From: Hyphococcus formosus
GTDB lineage: Bacteria; Pseudomonadota; Alphaproteobacteria; Caulobacterales; Parvularculaceae
Length of the DNA stretch: 64,000 nucleotides
Assembly: GCF_046736345.1 (NCBI RefSeq)
Contig: NZ_CP157210.1
Coordinates: 1,550,001-1,614,000 of the forward strand
Direction: 5' to 3'
Part shown: positions 40,798 through 50,735 of the stretch, piece after piece
Position numbering within the stretch: the first letter of the stretch is position 1
Layout of the letters: each line of letters begins with the position of its first letter
Position numbers and translations under genes: made by a program
The notes under the pieces: model-generated
What the model was told of the DNA's origin: nothing
What the model saw: the letters and a program-made list of their open reading frames with translations, nothing else
The model's database searches: none

Positions 40798-42201
40798 CTA
40801 AGATCTTGGATTGTGATGACGCACAACAAGGGGCCAAAGGAATAGCAACGCCACCAAATTTGGTATTGCCATCATGCCCGTCAATAAATCCATTAAAAGC
40901 CAAAACGCATTTGTCGCAACAACATTGCTTTCAACAAAGGTACTGAAACCAAGCGCTCCGAATAATGTTGACGCGATCCAAAACCACCGAAACGTTGTAA
41001 CCGATTTCACACCAAAAACGTAAATGCTACAGCGCTCTCCGTAGATACTCCACCCAAGGATCGTCGTCCAAGCAAACAAAAGCAAACAAACAGATACAAG
41101 CGTTTCACCAATTCCAGGGAGACCCGCTTCAAATGCGGCGGCGGTTAAGGCCGCTCCAGTCTTACAGTTAGCACTGACTGCCGCGTCGGCGGACGGTGTC
41201 AACATTGAACAACCAACATCAAAAATTCCAGACGTTAAAATCGCTAACGCGGTCATGGAACAAACGACAATCGTATCAAATAACACGCCGGTTGCTGCGT
41301 AGGTCCCGTGACGTGAAGGATTGTCCCCTTTCGCAGAGGCATAAATCATCGGCGTAGTTCCTTGCCCTGCTTCGTTAGAGAAAAAGCCGCGAGCCGCACC
41401 GCGCTGTAGCGCTAAAAGAAACATCACGCCAGAAAAGCCCCCTATCGCGGCGTCATATCCGAACGCGCCCTGAATGATGGATATAAATGCATCAGGCAGT
41501 CGATCTGCATTCAAAAAAATTATGGTACAGGCACCCACTATGTAAGCGATCGCCATGATCGGAGTCAGCAACAGTGCCGCTTTGGCAATTCTGCTTATAC
41601 CCCCAATAATTACGACACCGGTTGCGAATGCCAGCACAACACCGATGAACAGGTTCGGCAATCCGAACGAAGCTTTAAAAACATCTGCAATGGAATGCGC
41701 TTGAATTGCAGCACCGGTACCGAGTGATGCCAAAACACCGGCACTTGCAAACAATAAGGCGAGTACTTTCCCGGTTCGACCGATTCCTTTTTCCATATAA
41801 TACATCGGCCCACCTTGATATTCTTGGTTTTCTCCCTTTTCTCGAAACATCACAGCCAGAACTGTTTCCGTGTAGCTGCATGCTGCACCGAGCAATGCCG
41901 TCATCCACATCCAGAATATTGCGCCGGGCCCGCCCATACTTAAAGCGACCGCAACGCCGGCAACATTTCCTGTTCCTACAGTTGATGATAGCCCGGTCAT
42001 TAGGGCTTCAATGGGCGAGATATCCCCATCACCAATCGTGCGTTTTCCATTTTGATGGGCACGAAATAAACCGCCGATGGAGGTAATCGGAAAAAACCGC
42101 AAACGAATGGTCAGAAAAAGCCCAAACCCGAACAATAAAATGAGTAGAGGTGGTCCCCAAATAATACCGACCACCGTTTCGATCACGCTCACCAGCATCA
42201 T
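40798..42201 (-). CDS. Sodium:alanine symporter family (AGCS) transporter
   Basis: A 467-residue inner-membrane transporter that couples Na+ (or H+) to uptake of alanine or glycine. It has about 11 hydrophobic segments and the family signature GLSSTVGTGNVAGVAVALSMGGPGA near residue 70, and FFSNEAGQGTTPMIYASAK near 273. A GGGG-type ribosome site precedes the ATG at 42201. No riboswitch was recognised in the 248 bases upstream. It is monocistronic as far as can be seen. Confidence 0.93.
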   Translation of the reverse strand: MMLVSVIETVVGIIWGPPLLILLFGFGLFLTIRLRFFPITSIGGLFRAHQNGKRTIGDGDISPIEALMTGLSSTVGTGNVAGVAVALSMGGPGAIFWMWMTALLGAACSYTETVLAVMFREKGENQEYQGGPMYYMEKGIGRTGKVLALLFASAGVLASLGTGAAIQAHSIADVFKASFGLPNLFIGVVLAFATGVVIIGGISRIAKAALLLTPIMAIAYIVGACTIIFLNADRLPDAFISIIQGAFGYDAAIGGFSGVMFLLALQRGAARGFFSNEAGQGTTPMIYASAKGDNPSRHGTYAATGVLFDTIVVCSMTALAILTSGIFDVGCSMLTPSADAAVSANCKTGAALTAAAFEAGLPGIGETLVSVCLLLFAWTTILGWSIYGERCSIYVFGVKSVTTFRWFWIASTLFGALGFSTFVESNVVATNAFWLLMDLLTGMMAIPNLVALLFLWPLVVRHHNPRS

Positions 42202-42449
42202 ATAATAAGTTCCCCGGCAAATGACGCCGATAAAACGCGCTCATGTCTGCATACTCGTCGCATGCATAGCTATTGAGACATGACACACGGCAACAGGCAT
42301 GTTTTCAAGAGCCAAAACTTACCCGCTCGAAAAAGTGGGTGGAGGCCCCCACGAAGGCGACAACTCAATCAGCGGATTGTTCGCTCGTAGTGAGTTTCCG
42401 CGCAAATGAAGGGCGCAGGCTTTGAACCGCGCCGCTTCTTAGTCCCTGC

Positions 42450-44711
42450 TTAAAAGGCAACTTGCAAACGCGCCTTGACCGTGCGTGGATCTTCGAAAAC
42501 AAATTCACTGTATCGAACACCGGTAGAGGTAAAGATATTAAGCTCATCAGTGAAATTAGTGACCGTGACATTAAGATTTACATTTTCGGTAATCTCGTAG
42601 GCAACGCCCGCGTCAAACGTATGCCTATCCGGCACGAGGAACCTAAAAGCATTATCCGATCTATGATAATACGAACCATAGTAATTAAAGCCTATATTGG
42701 CGGATAACCCTTGCAGAACACCTTCGAGAAATTGGTACTGAACAAAAGCGCTGCCTAAATGACGCGGTACGTGTGCAACTTCGTTTCCTACTATATCAGG
42801 ATATTCAATATCATGCGTGATCTTGGCGTTTTGATAAGAATACGTAGCGACGATATTCACGCCTTCGAAAATTTCACCCAATGCTTCAAACTCAAAGCCG
42901 TAATTTCGTTGTTCTCGTCCCCCGACTTTGAAATCATCGCCTGGCCCATTTAAGGGATCAGGTGCGCCTACGCCTTTTCTTTCGATGTAATAGGCAGCGG
43001 TGTTAACGCCCAGAGCACCCTCGAAAAACTCAAATTTGAATCCGCCTTCAAATTGTTGGCCCGTTTCTGGATCGATGACCCCACCGTCACGCGTCGTTCC
43101 CGTTTGGGGAATAAAGCCCTCAGTATAGCTAAGATAGCCATTAACCTCATCCGAAAATTCATACACTAGCCCAACGCGTGGGGTGAATTTGGTGACCGTA
43201 AAGTCTGCGCTGACGTCAAATGTCCCGAACTCTGGGTCGATCGTACCGACCAGGTCACGAACATCCCTATATACGATTTGGGAACGTGTTCCCCGCCCAC
43301 CTACCAAAACGGACAGCCGATCTGTCAGGCTGAGTAGTAGCTGGCCACCAATCGCGAAATTCTCGCGCTCTTCTTTCGTAAAGCCAGCGAGTGGCGATTC
43401 GAAACCCGGATCACTGGTATCGATAAATGAAAAGTCCGGATTAAACTGATCCACAGCACCTAGGTAAACATAGGCGTGACGCGGATCATCTCTTTGAATT
43501 TTTCTGTATTCAGAATTGATGAGGAATTTGTGATTTCTTCCAAATAGCTCGAAATCTCCACCGAACCTAAGTTCTGCATCATAAGTCTCAATTGCTTTAT
43601 CATGAGACCGATTATAAACACCGGTATAAAGCGTCGCTGGAAAATAGTTATAGGTGTACACCGCTTGCGCGTCAGACTCCGTATTTGAATAACCAGCTTG
43701 CGCTTCTAGTTTTAACCCAGAAGCAAATTCATGAGTGAACCCGCCTAAGAACTGAAGGTGATCAATCTCGTCTCTATTGTAATCTGGTAAGCCTAGAAAC
43801 ACATTCCTATCAAGCTCATAAGGGAGAACAATATCACCCTCGGAATTTTGGATAAGTGTGTAGGACCTGTTTGGTATCAGCACTTCGTTTTGATAAAACA
43901 TAATAACATTTGCTGACGTCGACGGACTAATCTCCCATTCAATTGCCGGCATAACAGCAATTTTTTCGCTATCGGCACCGTCCTGAATAAATCCACGATC
44001 CTGCCAGGCACCGGTAAGACGGTACTTCAGATCTCCATTGGTCGTCAGAGGACCACCACTGTCGATTTCAACACGCTTAAAATCATAAGAGCCATACGTC
44101 GCAGAAAGCGCATGACGAAATTCACTTAACGGCTTTTTTGTAACCGTGTTGATGGTACCGCCATAATTATTGACGCCGTAAATGATGGCCGTCGGTCCCT
44201 TTACAACCTCCACGCGCTCAATGCTGGAGAAATCAGGTCGAAAAACGCTCAATGTAGAAAACCCATTGATTTTGGACCCGTTATCGCCGCTGATACGAAA
44301 GCCCCGGGCGACCAAACTGCTACCGCCAAGATTGGCAAAATGACCAGTTCCATCATTGGAATTGTACACGCCAGCGACATACTTATCGATTTTCAAAATA
44401 TCGTCTGGCTGTGTGGTGTTTATTAGGTCGTCTGTAATAACCGTAATGCTCTGAGGCGTGTCCTGTATCGGCAGGTCAAACTTCGTGGCACTGGACCCGT
44501 CCGTCGGTCTGAAAAATCTCTTTTTACCAACGACGACAATTTCGTCACTTCCAGACGTCAGGTCATCGGCGGCCTCCTCCTCTACCGTAACGTCGGTTGG
44601 CTGCATCGCTGACGCCTGACCACCAAATCCGGTCACAATCGATATGGCTGCCGTCGTCGTAAGCAACTTCGACTTTCCCATCCATCGAGTATTCGCTTGA
44701 AAATACGCCAT
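42450..44711 (-). CDS. TonB-dependent siderophore-type receptor
   Basis: A 753-residue outer-membrane receptor of the FhuA/FpvA branch. The signal peptide ends near FGGQASA-M, a TonB box-like EIVVVGKKR follows, and the plug domain has IQDTPQSITVITDDLINTTQP and VARGFRISGDNGSKINGF with VEVVKGPTAIIYG. The barrel ends in RTVKARLQVAF, with a C-terminal aromatic. The plug wording (DTPQSITVI) is characteristic of siderophore receptors, so the ligand is probably a ferric siderophore. GAGGGG precedes the ATG. No Fur box was recognised upstream. Confidence 0.9.
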   Translation of the reverse strand: MAYFQANTRWMGKSKLLTTTAAISIVTGFGGQASAMQPTDVTVEEEAADDLTSGSDEIVVVGKKRFFRPTDGSSATKFDLPIQDTPQSITVITDDLINTTQPDDILKIDKYVAGVYNSNDGTGHFANLGGSSLVARGFRISGDNGSKINGFSTLSVFRPDFSSIERVEVVKGPTAIIYGVNNYGGTINTVTKKPLSEFRHALSATYGSYDFKRVEIDSGGPLTTNGDLKYRLTGAWQDRGFIQDGADSEKIAVMPAIEWEISPSTSANVIMFYQNEVLIPNRSYTLIQNSEGDIVLPYELDRNVFLGLPDYNRDEIDHLQFLGGFTHEFASGLKLEAQAGYSNTESDAQAVYTYNYFPATLYTGVYNRSHDKAIETYDAELRFGGDFELFGRNHKFLINSEYRKIQRDDPRHAYVYLGAVDQFNPDFSFIDTSDPGFESPLAGFTKEERENFAIGGQLLLSLTDRLSVLVGGRGTRSQIVYRDVRDLVGTIDPEFGTFDVSADFTVTKFTPRVGLVYEFSDEVNGYLSYTEGFIPQTGTTRDGGVIDPETGQQFEGGFKFEFFEGALGVNTAAYYIERKGVGAPDPLNGPGDDFKVGGREQRNYGFEFEALGEIFEGVNIVATYSYQNAKITHDIEYPDIVGNEVAHVPRHLGSAFVQYQFLEGVLQGLSANIGFNYYGSYYHRSDNAFRFLVPDRHTFDAGVAYEITENVNLNVTVTNFTDELNIFTSTGVRYSEFVFEDPRTVKARLQVAF

Positions 44712-45186
44712 AATGCACCCCTCAATTATTAACTGCGCTTAATAGCATTTGTTTATGCAGTGAATATGATCAGTCTCCTGATATTTCGCAAGAAAATCAA
44801 AGATGCATCGTTTTTTTAATATGCACGTTTCGAAAGATCTTTCTGAAATTAGAGCGCTGAGAAAATAATCTCTACCACAGGGGTCAGAAGTCCTGATATT
44901 GGCTTCATTGCTGGCTTTTCGCCGTGTTGACAAGTGCGCTTAGAGTGAGGCTAAAACATGATACTCTACGAGAGCTAGATACTCTTGGGTTGGCTGAATC
45001 CGTTACCTACCCAGAACAATATCGCGTAGAGAAAACGAATTATGATGAGGCTTAAATTTTCTCTTGTTAGCGGACGTCTGTTTTCGCTCCGATCAAGTTG
45101 CGGAACGAGCGCCTGAAGTTCGAAAAATTTGCTCGCCTAAATCGAGAATGGTTTGCCACCACCTAAAGGCTTTAAGGAGCTGTCGA
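44712..45186. other. Intergenic region between TonB receptor and desaturase
   Basis: A 475-base divergent gap, so both promoters lie here. A TTGACA at 44927-44932 is a possible -35 for the desaturase, with no clear -10. The open frame reaching back to 45064 has no ribosome site or similarity to the desaturase family. No other element was recognised. Confidence 0.4.
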
Positions 45187-46137
45187 ATGGAACATTTCGC
45201 AAAGGACCTTCAAGTAATATCTCCTAAGCGCTTGCGAGATCTTAGTCAGAAATCCAACAAAGAAGGCTGGATCAAAACCGGCTCGCATATAGGCGCAATA
45301 ATTCTGAATACCGCACTTCTTTCTCATTTCTGGGGGCATTGGCTTGGCGTCGTCTTTTTTGTCATTCAAGGCGTTCTATTGGCATGCCTATATGCGGGTA
45401 TTCATGAATTCTCTCATCGTACTGTGTTTAAAACCAAAGAGCTAAATGACCTTTTTGGGCGATTGTTCTCGTTTACGATTTTGGTTTGCAAATCATTAGA
45501 CCGATCGGAACACATGGAACATCATCGGTATACGCAAGACCTTAAAAAGGACGCAGAACTAATCGGAACCAAACCTTTCACACTTACCACTTACCTCCTT
45601 TACGTACTCGGCCCATCCTATTGGTTCATTCGCATCAGGGAACTCGTCTATTTGACATTGGGAATTAACATTTGGCCCTACCTTTCAGAGAAACAGTACA
45701 AAGATGCCCAACGAGAAGTGCGAGAAAATATGGTGGGGTATTTGATTATTCTGATCATTTCAGTTTGGTTTCAATCATGGGCGGCGATTCAGTTTTGGTT
45801 ACTTCCGCTTTTCATCATGAAATGGGTTCATCAGCTTCAGAACATCACAGAACATACAGGAATGCCCAATGAAGCGGGAATTCTAATAAATACGCGCACC
45901 ATAAAAACGAATGCTGTAATGCGATGGTTGATGTGGAATATGCAATATCATACTGCCCACCATCTCTATCCTTCCGTACCGTTCTTTCGCCTACCCGCGC
46001 TTCATCAAGAAATATTTGGAACATTGGAGAAAGAACCGCCAACAATCACTTATCAGGCGTTCCAATGGCACATGATAAGAAAACTTATCGCGGACAAGTC
46101 CTCACGCTTCTGTGGACGTGATGTGGCAACCTATTAG
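45187..46137 (+). CDS. Membrane fatty-acid-desaturase family di-iron enzyme
   Basis: A 316-residue membrane protein. The start at 45187 (MEHFAKDLQVISPKR) is set by a strong AAGGAG 8 bases upstream. The histidine boxes of the non-haem di-iron desaturase/hydroxylase family are present: HEFSH, HMEHH, and HTAHH, with NITEH as extra ligand. Four membrane segments surround them. Substrates in this family range from fatty acyl lipids to sphingolipids, carotenoids and alkanes. The next gene, 17 bases away, is a TIM-barrel protein, so the pair probably acts on one metabolite. Confidence 0.85.
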   Translation: MEHFAKDLQVISPKRLRDLSQKSNKEGWIKTGSHIGAIILNTALLSHFWGHWLGVVFFVIQGVLLACLYAGIHEFSHRTVFKTKELNDLFGRLFSFTILVCKSLDRSEHMEHHRYTQDLKKDAELIGTKPFTLTTYLLYVLGPSYWFIRIRELVYLTLGINIWPYLSEKQYKDAQREVRENMVGYLIILIISVWFQSWAAIQFWLLPLFIMKWVHQLQNITEHTGMPNEAGILINTRTIKTNAVMRWLMWNMQYHTAHHLYPSVPFFRLPALHQEIFGTLEKEPPTITYQAFQWHMIRKLIADKSSRFCGRDVATY

Positions 46138-46154
46138 GTTGGGTTGATTGATAT

Positions 46155-46991
46155 ATGCAAACGCTGAAAGTTTATCAGTCATTATGGGCAATGCAGGATG
46201 CAAGCGGCGTTCCGATCACTGACAAAGAACGCATCCTGGATCGTATTGCAGACGCTGGCTTTTCTGGCGTCTCCATCGATGTTGACATCAACGAAGTTTC
46301 TGACGGCGTTTTATACAAGCCGTTACTGGAACAACGAAACCTAGAATGTCAGGTAAATATCTTTCCCCGCAATGACAATGAGTTTGTAGAGCTAATCAAG
46401 TTTGCTAAGGAGATGGATGCACGTTTCTGCGTGACCGTGGGAATGGTTTTTCCGCTAAATGTTTCGGGAGCCATTCCGATCATCCGCAATTGGATAAATC
46501 TCGCGGCGGATGTTGGTATGCCGCTCCTATTTGAGACCCATCGCAATTGCATAACTAACGATATGTTTTTTACGCTGGAATTGCTGGATTCTATCCCAGA
46601 AATGAATCTTTGTGGCGACTTCTCTCATTATGTTTTAAATAGAGAATTACAGCCGCCCATTGGGAAAACCTTTGAGCAGCTCTTTGATCGCCTTATTCAG
46701 AGGTCGTTCAGCTTTCAAGGGCGCGTTTCAAGCCATCAACAAATTCAGGTACCAATTAACTTCCCTCAGTACAATGACCACCTAAAGCTTTATCATTGGC
46801 TTTGGAAACGCGGAATAGAATCTTGGCGGCGACGGATGAGCGATGACGACGCCCTCGTATTTTTGTGCGAACTCGGCCCGCCTCCCTATGCCATTACAAA
46901 CGCCGATGGCGAGGAACTATCTGACCGTTGGGCGGAAGCCCTGACCATTAAGTCTCGGGTCGAACAATACTGGCGCGCTTGCGAGCCCTGA
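46155..46991 (+). CDS. Sugar-phosphate isomerase/epimerase-like TIM-barrel protein
   Basis: A 278-residue protein of the xylose-isomerase-like (AP endonuclease 2) TIM-barrel family. The expected Glu, Asp/His, His, Glu metal ligands occur in order: FETHRN, GDFSHY, RVSSHQQ, and FLCELGPPPY. It is probably a metal-dependent isomerase or epimerase, but the family also includes dehydratases and hydroxypyruvate isomerase. It has no signal peptide. Coupling to the desaturase gene (17 bases apart) is not one I recognise from a known pathway. Confidence 0.8.
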   Translation: MQTLKVYQSLWAMQDASGVPITDKERILDRIADAGFSGVSIDVDINEVSDGVLYKPLLEQRNLECQVNIFPRNDNEFVELIKFAKEMDARFCVTVGMVFPLNVSGAIPIIRNWINLAADVGMPLLFETHRNCITNDMFFTLELLDSIPEMNLCGDFSHYVLNRELQPPIGKTFEQLFDRLIQRSFSFQGRVSSHQQIQVPINFPQYNDHLKLYHWLWKRGIESWRRRMSDDDALVFLCELGPPPYAITNADGEELSDRWAEALTIKSRVEQYWRACEP

Positions 46992-47086
46992 TCGCGCTCG
47001 GTCTATAGACTACGACAGTGAACAATGAACCAAACCATGAATTCCGCACAGAAACGGTATTTCTGTTCGACGGTCAATGAGGCACG

Positions 47087-47593
47087 CTACGTGGAATTCA
47101 GCAATTCCTGCAGTGGGTACCCGGTGAATTTTTTGACCTGATCTAATAAAATGATTGTTTCTAATTTCACGACTGCCGGATTTTCTTCAAGCAAACGATC
47201 AGCCGTGTCCCTATAGGCCTGCATAGTAGGACATACGAAATAAAGAATATAATCGATTTGCCCACTCGCCTGTTGAGCGCTCACAATGGTATCCGTTTTT
47301 TGGACAAATTCTCGAAAAAGTCGTTCGTTCTCCTGACCATGATTATCGAATTGAATCATCGTCAGAACTGACACGTGGGGGGCTAGCGCACGTAAATTCA
47401 CGTCGGCATGATACCCGTTAATAACCCCACCTTCTTCAAGTTTTTTGACCCGATTAAAACAAGGGCTCGGAGAAAGTCCCACCTTACTCGACATCTTGGG
47501 ATATGAAATTCGCGCTTCCGTCTGCAAGGTCTCCAATATTCTTATGTTGAGTTTATCAATCTTTATACGTACGTTACCTTGATTTTTCTGCAT
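47087..47593 (-). CDS. Lrp/AsnC-family transcriptional regulator
   Basis: A 168-residue regulator. The winged helix-turn-helix (KLNIRILETLQTEARISYPKMSSKVGLSPSPCFNRVKKLEEGGVI; quoted here only as positions 12-57) is followed by a RAM (ligand-binding) domain. Family members respond to amino acids, often by octamer formation. Its ends are convergent with the TIM-barrel gene 95 bases away. The start ATG has a poor ribosome site. Target unknown, though the adjacent desaturase pair is a candidate. Confidence 0.88.
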   Translation of the reverse strand: MQKNQGNVRIKIDKLNIRILETLQTEARISYPKMSSKVGLSPSPCFNRVKKLEEGGVINGYHADVNLRALAPHVSVLTMIQFDNHGQENERLFREFVQKTDTIVSAQQASGQIDYILYFVCPTMQAYRDTADRLLEENPAVVKLETIILLDQVKKFTGYPLQELLNST

Positions 47594-47935
47594 ATTTCAA
47601 ATTTATATCACCCCCGGCGACACCACATGGTTAGAGATATCAGGTGGCCTTGTTACTTTGGACAAGCTCAATCATGTTTCTACCATCGCACAGGCTATAG
47701 GATTCAGCAATTCCCGCCATAGCCCTGCCTAGCGAGCACCAGTAACTCTGACCGGCACCTTTTGCGCCAAAAGGTTCAACCATTTCGCGGAAGCCCCCGA
47801 ATCACCGAGGTGGCTACATATACGAGGTCTATCGATGTCTTTTGAATATTCAAGGAATTGAACCAATCACCGACCCCAGACGATCTTGATGGGCCCAGAC
47901 CTCGCGGCGCGATCATCAATTCATTTTTGGGAAAA
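47594..47935. other. Intergenic region between Lrp gene and tRNA-Thr
   Basis: A 342-base gap with no recognised gene. Short open stretches occur on the minus strand (about 27 codons near 47745-47825) but have no start, ribosome site or known motif. No direct repeat of the tRNA 3' end, which would mark an integration site, was seen. Confidence 0.4.
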
Positions 47936-48011
47936 TGGTGCCCCCACACGGACTCGAACCGCGGACCTACTGATTACAAATCAGTTGCTCTACCAGCTGA
48001 GCTATAGGGGC
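47936..48011 (-). tRNA. tRNA-Thr (anticodon TGT)
   Basis: A 76-base cloverleaf with encoded CCA end at 47936-47938. Acceptor arm GCCCCTA pairs with TGGGGGC, the D-arm is AGCTCAGCTGGTAGAGC, the anticodon stem CTGAT encloses TTTGTAA (TGT at positions 34-36), and the T-arm contains GGTTCGAGTCC. TGT reads ACA/ACG threonine codons. Confidence 0.97.
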
Positions 48012-48095
48012 GCGGGCGCTTCGATAGAGGATTGCATTGCGTCTGACTAGGGGGGTAAAGGGGGTTGTTGCAAAAAAAACGGAGTTAACGGCCCC

Positions 48096-48509
48096 ATGAA
48101 GATGTATTTAAGCCTTTTCGCCCTGCTCGCGCTTGCTGGATGCGGCGAAAAAGCCGAGGAAAAGTCAGGTTCTGCGCAGACTGCCGCGGCGGCGGCACCG
48201 GAAACTGCCGAATCACGGGGCCGGAAAGCATTCAATGAATGTGCGGTATGTCATTCGGTGCGCGAAGGTGATTCCCACCGCGTTGGCCCTAATCTCTATG
48301 CTGTGGTTGGCACGCCTGCGGGCGCTCGCGAGGGCTTTGCCTATTCAAAAGCGATGAAAGAAAGCGGCGTGGTTTGGGATGATCAGGCGCTTGATGCGTT
48401 CATGAAGAACCCACGGGATTTCATTCCGAAAAACCGGATGGCCTATGTGGGCCAGCGCGATGACGCCAAACGGGCCGACATCATCGCCTATCTCAAGACC
48501 ATGCAATAG
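48096..48509 (+). CDS. Cytochrome c-family lipoprotein
   Basis: A 137-residue periplasmic, membrane-anchored c-type cytochrome. Lipobox LALAGC (Cys16) is followed by an Ala/Glu-rich tether. Haem motif CAVCH is at residues 49-53 and the sixth ligand Met in PKNRMAYVG near residue 115. The small class I type (VGPNLYAVVGTPAG) is like cytochrome c2/c556-like electron carriers. A GGAG site lies about 11 bases before the ATG. Neighbour tRNA-Thr reads the other way. Confidence 0.9.
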   Translation: MKMYLSLFALLALAGCGEKAEEKSGSAQTAAAAAPETAESRGRKAFNECAVCHSVREGDSHRVGPNLYAVVGTPAGAREGFAYSKAMKESGVVWDDQALDAFMKNPRDFIPKNRMAYVGQRDDAKRADIIAYLKTMQ

Positions 48510-48512
48510 GGC

Positions 48513-49346
48513 TTAGACGTCAAAGCCGGGATTGGCGCGATTGAGCTTTCGGATAAGTCCCGGCCAGGCGAGATTGTCGCCAATCCCCGGTACAAATGCC
48601 GGTGCCCCCTGTTGCAGGACTTTCGCGCCCATTTCTGCCGGTTCTTCAAGCGGCTCTTTCGTGTCGGACTGCGCCAGAATTTGCGCGCGGCAGGCTTGTT
48701 CAAGGAAATACATCCGCAAGAACGCCGTTGCGCAATTCGCGCCAACCGTCAGTGTACCGTGATTGCGCAAGATCAGGAAATTGTGGTTCCCCATATCGGC
48801 GACAATGCGTTCGCGCTCGTCATGGTCGGTCGCAATGCCCTCATAGCCGTGATAGGCGATGTCATCATGCACGATCATTGCAAATTGGGTATAACGCTTT
48901 AGGCCGCCTTGCTGCGCTGATACAGCAACCCCATAGGGCGTATGCAAATGAAGAACCGCATGGGCATCATCGCGCGACATGTGAAGCGCTGAGTGAATGG
49001 TAAAGCCGGCCGGGTTTGAGAAATATGGCGTCTCGGCGACGACCTGCCCTTCGACATCAACCTTGACGAGCGACGTTGCTGTCATCTCGTCGAAAAACAC
49101 GCCATACGGATTAATTAGAAAGCGTTCCTTGCCGCCCTCATCCGGGCAACGCACGGAGATATGCGTGAAGATCATATCATCCCAGCCATAAAGCGCGGCC
49201 AAGCGATAAGTCGCCGCCAGGTCGCAACGCAATCGCCACTCTTCGTCGCTGACCTTACCCTTGAGCGACGGAAGGGTCTGCGGGTCCGGGACATTAAATC
49301 CTGATGTTTGACCGACTGCTTCTGCTCGCTCGGTTTGCGCATTCAT
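48513..49346 (-). CDS. Class II aldolase/adducin family protein
   Basis: A 277-residue cytosolic protein with a class II aldolase/adducin N-terminal domain. The zinc histidines are seen in VLHLHTPYG and RNHGTLTVG; LRCDLAATYRLAALYGWDDMIFTHISVR is the characteristic N-terminal block. Such proteins include fuculose-phosphate aldolase and many of unknown substrate. It starts at 49346 after AAGGAGAA. EgtB lies 70 bases upstream on the same strand, so they may be cotranscribed. Substrate unknown. Confidence 0.87.
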   Translation of the reverse strand: MNAQTERAEAVGQTSGFNVPDPQTLPSLKGKVSDEEWRLRCDLAATYRLAALYGWDDMIFTHISVRCPDEGGKERFLINPYGVFFDEMTATSLVKVDVEGQVVAETPYFSNPAGFTIHSALHMSRDDAHAVLHLHTPYGVAVSAQQGGLKRYTQFAMIVHDDIAYHGYEGIATDHDERERIVADMGNHNFLILRNHGTLTVGANCATAFLRMYFLEQACRAQILAQSDTKEPLEEPAEMGAKVLQQGAPAFVPGIGDNLAWPGLIRKLNRANPGFDV

Positions 49347-49416
49347 GACCGTTTCTCCTTCGAAAAATGAACGTATTTTTCGCGAGAATAACCGCAGCCC
49401 GGCAATAATGCATGTA

Positions 49417-50727
49417 TCAATTGCAGTCGCGCGCCAAGCGGAAGCCGGAAAACTGCCAACGCGCTTCGGGCGGGAAGAAATTACGGTAGCTCACGCGGAT
49501 ATGGCCTTCGGGCGTGGCGCAAGACCCGCCCTTCAGGACCATCTGCCCCGACATGAACTTGCCATTATATTCGCCGACGGCACCGGGCGGTACAGCAAAG
49601 CCCGGATAGGCCACATAGGGGCTCGCCGTCCATTCCCACACGTCACCGAAAAGCTGTAACAATCGATCGTCGTTTTCGAGATTGCTGGCAGGCTTTGGCA
49701 AGAATGGTGCGCCGCCTTTTAAGAAGCGTCCTTCAAGCGGGAATAATGAGGCTGCTGCTTCCCATTCAAATTCGGTCGGCAATCGCGCGCCAATCCAACT
49801 CGCATAAGCGGCGGCCTCATAGGAGCTGACATGGCAAACCGGGGCATGCGGATCAATTTCCACCTCACCAAAGAGCGAGTACCGATACCATTTATTATCG
49901 GTTTGGGATTTCCGCCAATATAACGGTGCGGTCCAACGGTCGCGGTTTATCACTTCCCATGCATCTGATAGCCAATGCAATGGTTCTTGATATCCGCCAT
50001 CTTCGATGAACTCGATAAATTCGCCATTGGTCACTGGCCGGTTCGCAAGTTCAAACGGATGTAAATAGACTTTGTGGCGCGGTTGCTCATTGTCGAAGGC
50101 GAATCCGTCACCGTTCCATCCAATGTTGCAAACACCGCCTTCCATTTCACGCCACTTAAGCGGAGCACCACCGCCCTCACCTTCGCGCGCGTCTTTATAT
50201 ATGGCGGGCTTCATTGCGTTCTGGAAAAGCCCGTGCTGGAGATCGGTTAACAATAATTCCTGATGCTGTTGCTCATGCGAGCACCCCAAAAGGATAAGTG
50301 GCTCAATGGCCGCAAATGTCTTTTCATCTGCGTCTTCCACGAGCCGGATCAATGCGTCATTTACGAAACTGCGATAGGAAAGCACATCTTGGAGTGATGG
50401 GCGCGACAGCATCCCGCGCTTGCCGCGTTGGTGCATCTCGCCGATTTGATTGTAATAGGAATTGAATAAATATCCGAAATCAGGGTGAAATGGGCTGTAA
50501 TCTTTGGCGTTCGGCACCAATTTGGCGTTCGGCACCAATATGAAGGTTTCAAAGAACCAACTTGTATGTGCGAGGTGCCATTTTGCCGGGCTTGCGGCCT
50601 CCATTGACTGTATCATGCAGTCTTCCGGGCTCAGCGGCTTGGCGAGCGCTTCGCTATCGCCCCTGACGCGGGCGAAAGTTTCGAGTACACTGGCCGAATT
50701 CTGAGCGGTCGGAAGATCAAGGGGCAT
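49417..50727 (-). CDS. egtB: Ergothioneine biosynthesis protein EgtB (iron-dependent sulfoxide synthase)
   Basis: A 436-residue protein with an N-terminal DinB-type domain (HLAHTSWFFETF and EQQHQELLLTDLQHG supply the iron histidines) and a C-terminal formylglycine-enzyme-like domain ending in GFRLARDCN. EgtB joins a thiol to hercynine via sulfoxide formation. The partner EgtD methyltransferase is not in the window, so it must be elsewhere or the protein acts on another substrate (ovothiol OvoA-like). Divergent from NAD kinase with only 8 bases between the longest-frame starts. Confidence 0.85.
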   Translation of the reverse strand: MPLDLPTAQNSASVLETFARVRGDSEALAKPLSPEDCMIQSMEAASPAKWHLAHTSWFFETFILVPNAKLVPNAKDYSPFHPDFGYLFNSYYNQIGEMHQRGKRGMLSRPSLQDVLSYRSFVNDALIRLVEDADEKTFAAIEPLILLGCSHEQQHQELLLTDLQHGLFQNAMKPAIYKDAREGEGGGAPLKWREMEGGVCNIGWNGDGFAFDNEQPRHKVYLHPFELANRPVTNGEFIEFIEDGGYQEPLHWLSDAWEVINRDRWTAPLYWRKSQTDNKWYRYSLFGEVEIDPHAPVCHVSSYEAAAYASWIGARLPTEFEWEAAASLFPLEGRFLKGGAPFLPKPASNLENDDRLLQLFGDVWEWTASPYVAYPGFAVPPGAVGEYNGKFMSGQMVLKGGSCATPEGHIRVSYRNFFPPEARWQFSGFRLARDCN

Positions 50728-50735
50728 AAGCGTCT

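Noticed and set aside
42202..42449. Possible glycine riboswitch before the AGCS symporter gene
   Set aside because: The conserved aptamer cores of glycine riboswitches could not be found on the relevant strand.
44739..44933. A 64-codon minus-strand frame upstream of the TonB receptor
   Set aside because: Rich in Arg, Cys and Ser with no family resemblance; it occupies the divergent promoter region.
47594..48011. tRNA-Thr as an integration site for a mobile island
   Set aside because: No integrase gene and no direct repeat of the tRNA 3' end were found nearby.
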